This document shows positions 58,757 through 64,000 of a stretch of 64,000 bases of DNA, piece by piece. This DNA comes from Thozetella sp. PMI_491 (Eukaryota > Ascomycota > Sordariomycetes > Chaetosphaeriales > Chaetosphaeriaceae). The stretch spans positions 186,001 to 250,000 of the forward strand of contig MU270051.1 in assembly GCA_021432635.1 (NCBI GenBank). Direction: 5' to 3'. The notes under the pieces are model-generated. The model searched no databases and was not told the DNA's origin. It saw only the letters and a list, made by a program, of their open reading frames with translations. The position numbers and the translations under genes are program-made. How positions within the stretch are numbered: the first letter of the stretch is position 1; every line of letters starts with the position of its first letter.

Positions 58757-59770
58757 ATGCCTCTACGGTCTTCGCATAGGAGGGACCCGTTCCCCAACAT
58801 CACCAGCTGGGACGATGGCTACGAGTACATTCGCCCAGATGGCCCAAATGCCCCGGATACACATACCTCTTACTACTCCCCCCCACCAAACAACCGCGGC
58901 GCCGCTAGGGATCTACCCAGACCTCCTGTAGGTAGAGATGCCGATCCCTACTCGAGGCCGCGCTTCTCGTCACCGGTCTCGGCAGCCGACACCTTCTCTG
59001 CCCCGCGGCGCCGGCGCACGGAGGCTAGCCCTCCCCGGCGCTCGAGGAGAATTTCACCTTCCCCAGACCGAAGGGGCAGGGAGAGCCGCTACCCACCCCA
59101 AGCGGCGCAAGGCAGGCCTGTAGGAAGGACTGCCTCGTTTCCAGTCCGATCTGAGAGCACACGGGAACGTCCTCGGCCGAGAGTGTACTCGCGCTCTCCG
59201 TCCCCGGTCAGAACACGTCGTGCCAGGGACGACGGACCGTACATGGATTACCGACGTCCAGAGTCACCACCGCCAAGGAGGTCGAGCGGAAGGACAGGAC
59301 GGAGGGCCTACTCGCCGTCGCCAGAACCGCCCAGATACGCTGCGCGGCCTTCAGGGCGACCGCGCCGCGCCGAGACGTATAGAGCCCCTTCGCCGCCACC
59401 TGCCACGAAAGAAGCGCCCCGGCGCCCTGACCTCTCTCGGTCGAAGACGACGTCCACCAAGCCCAAGGGGTTCGCTGGTCTCAGCCCCCGATGGCAAAAG
59501 GCCGCCACGGCAGCACTCCAGGCCGGGGGCGCCGCAGCATACAGCATGCGTTCGGACCCCGGGGCGTGGAAAGGAGACAAGGGGTTGCGCGTAGCTACGG
59601 CAGCACTTGGCGCTGGCGCCTTTGACGCTTTCAACAAATCCGGGAAGCCTGACGGCGGGAGCAAGAGCAGTGGCAAAAAGAGGAGTGATATAGAGGCCCT
59701 CGGGGGAACGCTAGGCGGGCTCATCCTCGATCAGATTGCGTCCCGGGCTGGCAACGGAAAGAAGCATTAG
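58757..59770 (+). CDS. SR/Pro-rich low-complexity protein with glycine-zipper-like tail
   Basis: Single exon, 337 residues. Residues ~60-235 are Arg/Ser/Pro-rich with many RSPSP-type dipeptides, resembling SR-protein tails but without an RRM. From about 240 the sequence becomes Ala/Gly-rich helical (QKAATAALQAGGAAAY, RVATAALGAGAFDAF) and ends with a short G-x3-G pattern (ALGGTLGGLILDQIASR). Glycine-zipper helices can pack in membranes or oligomers. No family name is recognised. The ATG at 58757 is the first in frame; an AATAAA lies 78 bases after the stop. Confidence 0.82.
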   Translation: MPLRSSHRRDPFPNITSWDDGYEYIRPDGPNAPDTHTSYYSPPPNNRGAARDLPRPPVGRDADPYSRPRFSSPVSAADTFSAPRRRRTEASPPRRSRRISPSPDRRGRESRYPPQAAQGRPVGRTASFPVRSESTRERPRPRVYSRSPSPVRTRRARDDGPYMDYRRPESPPPRRSSGRTGRRAYSPSPEPPRYAARPSGRPRRAETYRAPSPPPATKEAPRRPDLSRSKTTSTKPKGFAGLSPRWQKAATAALQAGGAAAYSMRSDPGAWKGDKGLRVATAALGAGAFDAFNKSGKPDGGSKSSGKKRSDIEALGGTLGGLILDQIASRAGNGKKH

Positions 59771-61103
59771 GCATTCGCGGAAAACCTCGGTATTTTTTCC
59801 CCCTTTGGTCGTTACACTTTGTTCGCTCCACGGCGGTGAAAAGAAACAATAAAAGTTTTTGTATTATTAGAGGGTGTTCTATTAGGGTTGGATATGAGCG
59901 CTCCTCAGCGCGAGCACATTATAGTTATGCCGTAGTCATACTTTGCAGGCAGCAATGAAGCTAATGGCCGGTGAGGCCAGATCACGCACGTCTCGAATCG
60001 CAACACGTGGGCATGCCTGGCGAGTGGCTGTGGACCTCGGGACTCCGTGTATGGGTTGACATTTGTTATGGCGACGTTTGTGAGTAGAGCATCCTGTGTG
60101 CCTCGGTGACTTTAGCGATCTGGATGCTTCGAAGTTCGGCTAGCTCCTCTGCCAATCTAGGGTGTAAGAAGCGAAATGCGGTGGGTAACGGCCTGGTTGC
60201 ACTTCGACTAGTTCGTCGTCAAAGCTTTGACAGTGCTACCCTATCCTTGGAGTTTGGTTGGTCGGCTACCTACCAGCACTTCAGAGTATAGCTAGAGTAT
60301 AAAGTACTCCAGGTAACTATAACAAGGAAAGTAGCTGAGATGTCCAAGGTGGGATGTAGCCCAGGTATAGAGGTGCAGGCGGACGAACATGCACTTTGGC
60401 GGGAATAGCAGCGGAAATATTAGGCTGATCCTTTCCTCCTATCCCTTTCCTCTCTCCTTCATAACCGAACCGATCGGCTTGCTCGATTCCGGTCCCCGGG
60501 CAGGCAGGAAGGCAGACCAGGTCCTGCATCGCTGTCGGGACGGTCTGAGACCTCTCAAGCTCTTCTGGTTGACCGACAGCCCCGCCAGGCTGGTCTGCCT
60601 CGCCTAGCGCAATAAATATGCTGTAGTAAGGCGGGCTTTGGTGGTGGTGTGGCTGTGGGCGCCCAAATGGGCCCTAGCGATAGGCACCACACGACCATTC
60701 AGCTGTGGTCGTTGCCGAATGCAGCTTTAAAACCCAGGGCGCGGTGAAACGAATGAGGCTGCCATCACTTCCCCCCTCCCGCATGAACGAGGCTGGTTTC
60801 TACACCGAGGGACCGGAGTAGGCACGCGACATCACACCCATTGGAGGTCGCTTTCCCTCGCCGTTGTCGTTCTTTAATTGCTCACCGTCGGCACCTGGGG
60901 GATCTGAGAATCACTACAAAGAAATAAAAAAAGTTGAACTAAGGCGCGCGGCACGCAGCGCTTCGGGCCGGACAGCCAAAACCGCGAGAGATCCACTCCA
61001 GCATTCGGTCAGCAAATACGGGCGCACCGACGAGTGCGCGGTTCTTGTATTTTGGAATCGTGCTGCCGCCAGCCCTGAATCGCCTGCAGCGGTCCGCACA
61101 GTC
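59771..61103. other. Intergenic region upstream of the HET gene
   Basis: 3' flank of the SR-rich gene (AATAAA at 59848) and promoter of the HET gene. The HET frame stays open to about 60864 but contains no ATG before 61104. Confidence 0.5.
59848..59853 (+). terminator. Probable poly(A) signal of the SR-rich gene
   Basis: AATAAA followed by a T-run, about 80 bases downstream of the stop codon at 59770. Confidence 0.45.
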
Positions 61104-62769
61104 ATGCGCCTTCTCAACTGCCGGACTCGAGAGCTCGAGGAGTATGTCGGAGAAGAAATCGAACTTCATCCCTACGCTATCTTGTCCCACACCTGGGGAG
61201 AGGAAGAGGTCGTCTTCAGCGACATCACGCAGGGCAACACCCACTACACCGCCAAGAAGGGATGGTACAAGGTCGAAAAGACCTGCCAGCAGGCCCTGCA
61301 GGACGGCTACGACTATGTCTGGGCCGACACCGTGTGCATCGACAAGTCGTCCTCAGCCGAACTTTCGGAGGCTATTAACTCTATGTTCAAGTGGTACCGT
61401 GGCGCCGCCATCTGCTACGCGTATCTTTGCGATCTCCCCGAAGTCCCTTTCCGGGAGAGCCGCTGGTTCACAAGAGGATGGACGCTGCAGGAGATGATCG
61501 CCCCCGAGCAGATGCGGTTTTACGACCGGCACTGGAACTTTCGAGGCGCGAAATCGGATCTCCTGGAAACCCTTGAGGAGATCACCGGCGTCGACACCAA
61601 CGCTCTCCGCGGGGGGAACCTCCGCTTCTTCAGCGTCGCTAGAAAGATGTCGTGGGCATCGAAGCGCAACACCTCGAGGGAAGAGGATACGGCCTACTGC
61701 TTGTTAGGAATCTTTGATATAACAATGTAAGTTTTACCACCGTATCCCGGCCATATGCGGGCGGCAGGCTAACCGTGTGGGTTCTAGGCCACTTCTTTAT
61801 GGGGAGGGGGCGAGAGCCTTTTACAGGCTCCAGGAAGAGATTATAAAAGGTTATGAGGACGAGTCCCTATTCGCCTGGACGAGCACTGAGCTCGGGCACA
61901 CGTCTGGTCTGCTAGCGCCGTCCCCCAAGGCGTTCTCGCAAGCGGCCAACATTGTGCCCTGCTTGACGCCGGCCGCCATGCTGACTATGAGCGGTCCCAT
62001 CGGCGTCACTAGCCGCGGTATCCGGCTCGAAGTGCCGGTAGAGAAGTTCGAGGGCAACAAGTTCTCCTATCTGGTTCGGCTGAACTGCAAGCTCGTCTTG
62101 TTTGACCGTGAGAGCGGGCAGAGGGTGGGAATCATCGTTAGCCCCGTGGCGCGCATCCAGGGTTACCCTTCGAGCGCGTCCATGTACGCTAGAACCCAAC
62201 CGCACCGCTTGCACTCGTTCATCCCCAATCCCGACCTCGAGCTACAGACCGTGTTCCTCCTCAAGCAGAACCATCTCGAGGACTTCGACCTAGCAGCATA
62301 CGATGTGTTCTTGATCCGGAGCATGCCCCGGTGGCCCAAAGACCGGCAATTCCGTCTTGCGACCGCTATGCCACCCGCCGCGTGGGACAAAAAGAACGAC
62401 ACGTTTCGAAGGCGTAAGCTCGACAGCGACGAGCGTCCGCTGCTCCTAGTCTTCGAGAGAGAGGATCCAAGCAGCTCGTTCTGCGACTACTTCATCGTCG
62501 CCATGAGCCGAGAGATCACCCAGTTGCACCTGGAAGACGGCATCCTCGGCGGCCGGGTGTGGTGCGATGCGCTCTACCGGCGCGTGGAAAGAAGAGCGGA
62601 CCTTAATCTAGAACAACAGATGGAGGCTCTGCGGAAAGAAGAGAAGACGGTCGATGTTCACGGAGCGGGCATGACTTTAAAGTGTCATGTTCGACCGGAA
62701 ATCATAAGCGGCCAGCCGTTGTTCTGTGTCGACCTGTTGGTGAAAGTGACAGGCCCTCTCCCTAATTAG
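61104..62769 (+). CDS. HET-domain protein (heterokaryon-incompatibility type)
   Basis: Exons 61104-61726 and 61788-62769 give 534 residues. The HET domain starts almost at the N-terminus and shows its three blocks: YAILSHTWG (24-32), YVWADTVCIDKSSSAELSEA and RGWTLQEMIAP. A following segment (MSWASKRNTSREEDTAYCLLGIF through MPLLYGEGARAF) is the usual HET-associated extension. The C-terminal ~300 residues have no NB-ARC, ankyrin, WD or other recognised module. HET proteins act in non-self recognition and programmed cell death after hyphal fusion; whether this one does is not shown. The ATG at 61104 is the first in frame. Confidence 0.93.
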
Positions 62770-62877
62770 GGCTGTATCATCGCAACAGCCGCTTGCTTGT
62801 GTCGAGGCGTGTCTTTGTCTGCACACGTATCTATCTAGGCGGGTTTGAAAGTAGACACAGCTCTTGAGCACTAGTTT

Positions 62878-62883
62878 AATAAA
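62878..62883 (+). terminator. Probable poly(A) signal of the HET gene
   Basis: AATAAA about 110 bases after the stop codon at 62769. Confidence 0.45.
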
Positions 62884-63840
62884 AACTTTTTGGCAGCCTC
62901 CTAAGGACAGGCCCGACTCACAGGGCTCGTTATACCAGAACCTGGACTCTGGTGATTTGATAGGTGCTTGGCCAATTGTATACAAACACGTTGTCGCTGT
63001 CGAGAGAGGGCATCGAAAGAATCGAGAGAAAACGAGACGAAGCGAGATTGTTGGATGGGGTCAAGGACGAAATATTTGCTGCAGAAGTGGTTTACGCAGC
63101 GTAGGCTTGCCTAGTTGTATCCACCTAGTCCTGGGTTTGAAAACTAAACGCCGCAATCCTTTCCAATACTTAACCGAGCGACTGGAGAGCTGCCTGTATT
63201 CACTTGTCGGGTTCTCCCACGGAGTTGTTCTCCGTTATCACGTAGCTAGTCTTCTTCTGCAATTTACTATGGGTTGCGCATCCCTCGTCCTTCTTGGCTA
63301 ATAATCCCAGAAGTCGGTAAGCCGATTTTAACGTCTCCTTCGACCCCATAAATAACTATGTTCAGACCAGTCGGGCTTATGACCGTCGTTTAAGGCCGGT
63401 ATGCCAAGACGGCCCCCCTTCCCCCTTTTTCATTCCAGTGTCATCCTCTACGTGCTAGTACTGCTGTTGTGAACATAGTAGGGCTCTTTGTCGGCGATGC
63501 AACCTCGGCACGTGCCCAAGATGGCAAAAGTCTGTATCTATTTCCAGAAAGAGAAGGGCAGAAAGGCTAGGCTGCAGTATGGGTCCTTCAAGTGGAGGAT
63601 CGACGAGCATATCTCAATTGAGACAGGGTTGGGCTTGGATAGGATCCAGTTACCCATACGCGACCCATGCTGACCGGTAGTCCCCCCGTTAATGAGTTGC
63701 CTCTTTGCGAGAAGCTCAAGTGCTTAGTTGCGGCGCTTTTCGGGCGAAAACATCCATCCGCATCCTCTGGCGGCCGACCCAATGCTACCTCCGGTCGGTC
63801 CTGATTACACGGCAAAAATCCCCTTTCGGCGGCTCGAAAG

Positions 63841-63847
63841 TATAAAA
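63841..63847 (+). promoter_or_regulatory. TATA box of the right-edge gene
   Basis: TATAAAA about 115 bases before the ATG at 63962, a good consensus for a strongly or inducibly expressed gene. Confidence 0.55.
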
Positions 63848-63961
63848 TGGAAACAGCCGTCCCGCCGAACAAAGGGCACGGCGCCGCGATCCCAAGCAAT
63901 CAGCCGACTTGATACCGCAAACCTCCCAGACCAGACTCCGATCTTGAGCCCGTCAGCGAAG

Positions 63962-64000
63962 ATGCAGATCAAGAACTCAGTTGCGCTGCTTGCAGCCGTC
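63962..64000 (+). CDS. 5' end of a gene for a probable secreted protein (cut by window edge)
   Basis: Only 13 codons are visible, MQIKNSVALLAAV, with the basic start and hydrophobic core of a signal peptide. The strong TATA box upstream supports a real start. The product cannot be named; given the cellulose-active genes about 10 kb to the left, a further secreted enzyme is possible but is a guess. Confidence 0.5.
   Translation, partial: MQIKNSVALLAAV

Larger units (their letters stand above)
62770..63961. other. Intergenic region before the right-edge gene
   Basis: About 1.2 kb: HET 3' flank with AATAAA at 62878, then a promoter with a clear TATA box at 63841. The open frame at 62864-63301 has no recognised similarity. 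Confidence 0.5.

Noticed and set aside
60864-61103. N-terminal extension of the HET protein
   Set aside because: The frame is open, but there is no ATG before 61104 and the added sequence is not HET-like.
1-64000. tRNA genes, rRNA genes and CRISPR arrays
   Set aside because: No T-loop (GGTTCGAATCC-like) pattern with a matching stem, no 5S or large rRNA core, and no regularly spaced identical repeats were found by reading; CRISPR is not expected in a fungus.

Overview
The window comes from the nuclear genome of a filamentous ascomycete, most likely a sordariomycete of the Sordariales/Chaetomiaceae type. The evidence is: short spliceosomal introns (about 50-150 nt) with GT..AG borders and CTAAC-like branch points in most genes, moderately GC-rich coding regions, a HET-domain gene, a cellobiose dehydrogenase with a C-terminal CBM1-like module, and two AA9 lytic polysaccharide monooxygenases. 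The species assignment is inference; no rRNA or barcode locus is present. Exon joins were worked out by hand, and for every multi-exon gene the summed exon length is a multiple of three.

Layout. 0.5-19.5 kb is a dense housekeeping block: OST3-type oligosaccharyltransferase subunit (-), a coiled-coil nuclear protein (+), mitochondrial rRNA 2'-O-methyltransferase MRM2 (+), ribosomal protein eL18 (-), a mitochondrial carrier of the YPR011c type (-), a single-RRM SR splicing factor (-), a sterol O-acyltransferase ARE2 (-) and fimbrin SAC6 (-). 19.5-22.1 kb is gene-poor and holds a decayed pogo/Fot1-like transposase relic and small perfect inverted repeats. 22.1-33 kb has a RING-like protein (+), a DDHD phospholipase (-) and the RNA polymerase III largest subunit RPC1 (+). 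33-38 kb is accessory: an ankyrin protein with an unusual tryptophan-rich tail (+), a small SET-domain protein (-), and a HicA/YcfA-like small protein (+) in AT-richer sequence. An amino-acid permease (+) and an SRAP/HMCES-type abasic-site protein (+) follow.

The most notable stretch is 42.3-53.3 kb: a cellobiose dehydrogenase (CDH, minus strand) is transcribed divergently from an AA9 LPMO, followed in tandem by a second AA9 LPMO and a GH5_5 endoglucanase. CDH is an established electron donor for AA9 enzymes, and endoglucanase acts on the same substrate, so four secreted proteins of one process lie next to each other as an oxidative/hydrolytic cellulose-degrading mini-cluster.

To the right are an uncharacterised EthD-like protein (-) divergent from a thioredoxin-reductase-like FAD protein with a CxxC (+), an SR-rich protein with a glycine-rich tail (+), a HET-domain protein (+), and at the right edge the first codons of a gene with a secretion signal (+). 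No tRNA, rRNA or CRISPR array was seen.
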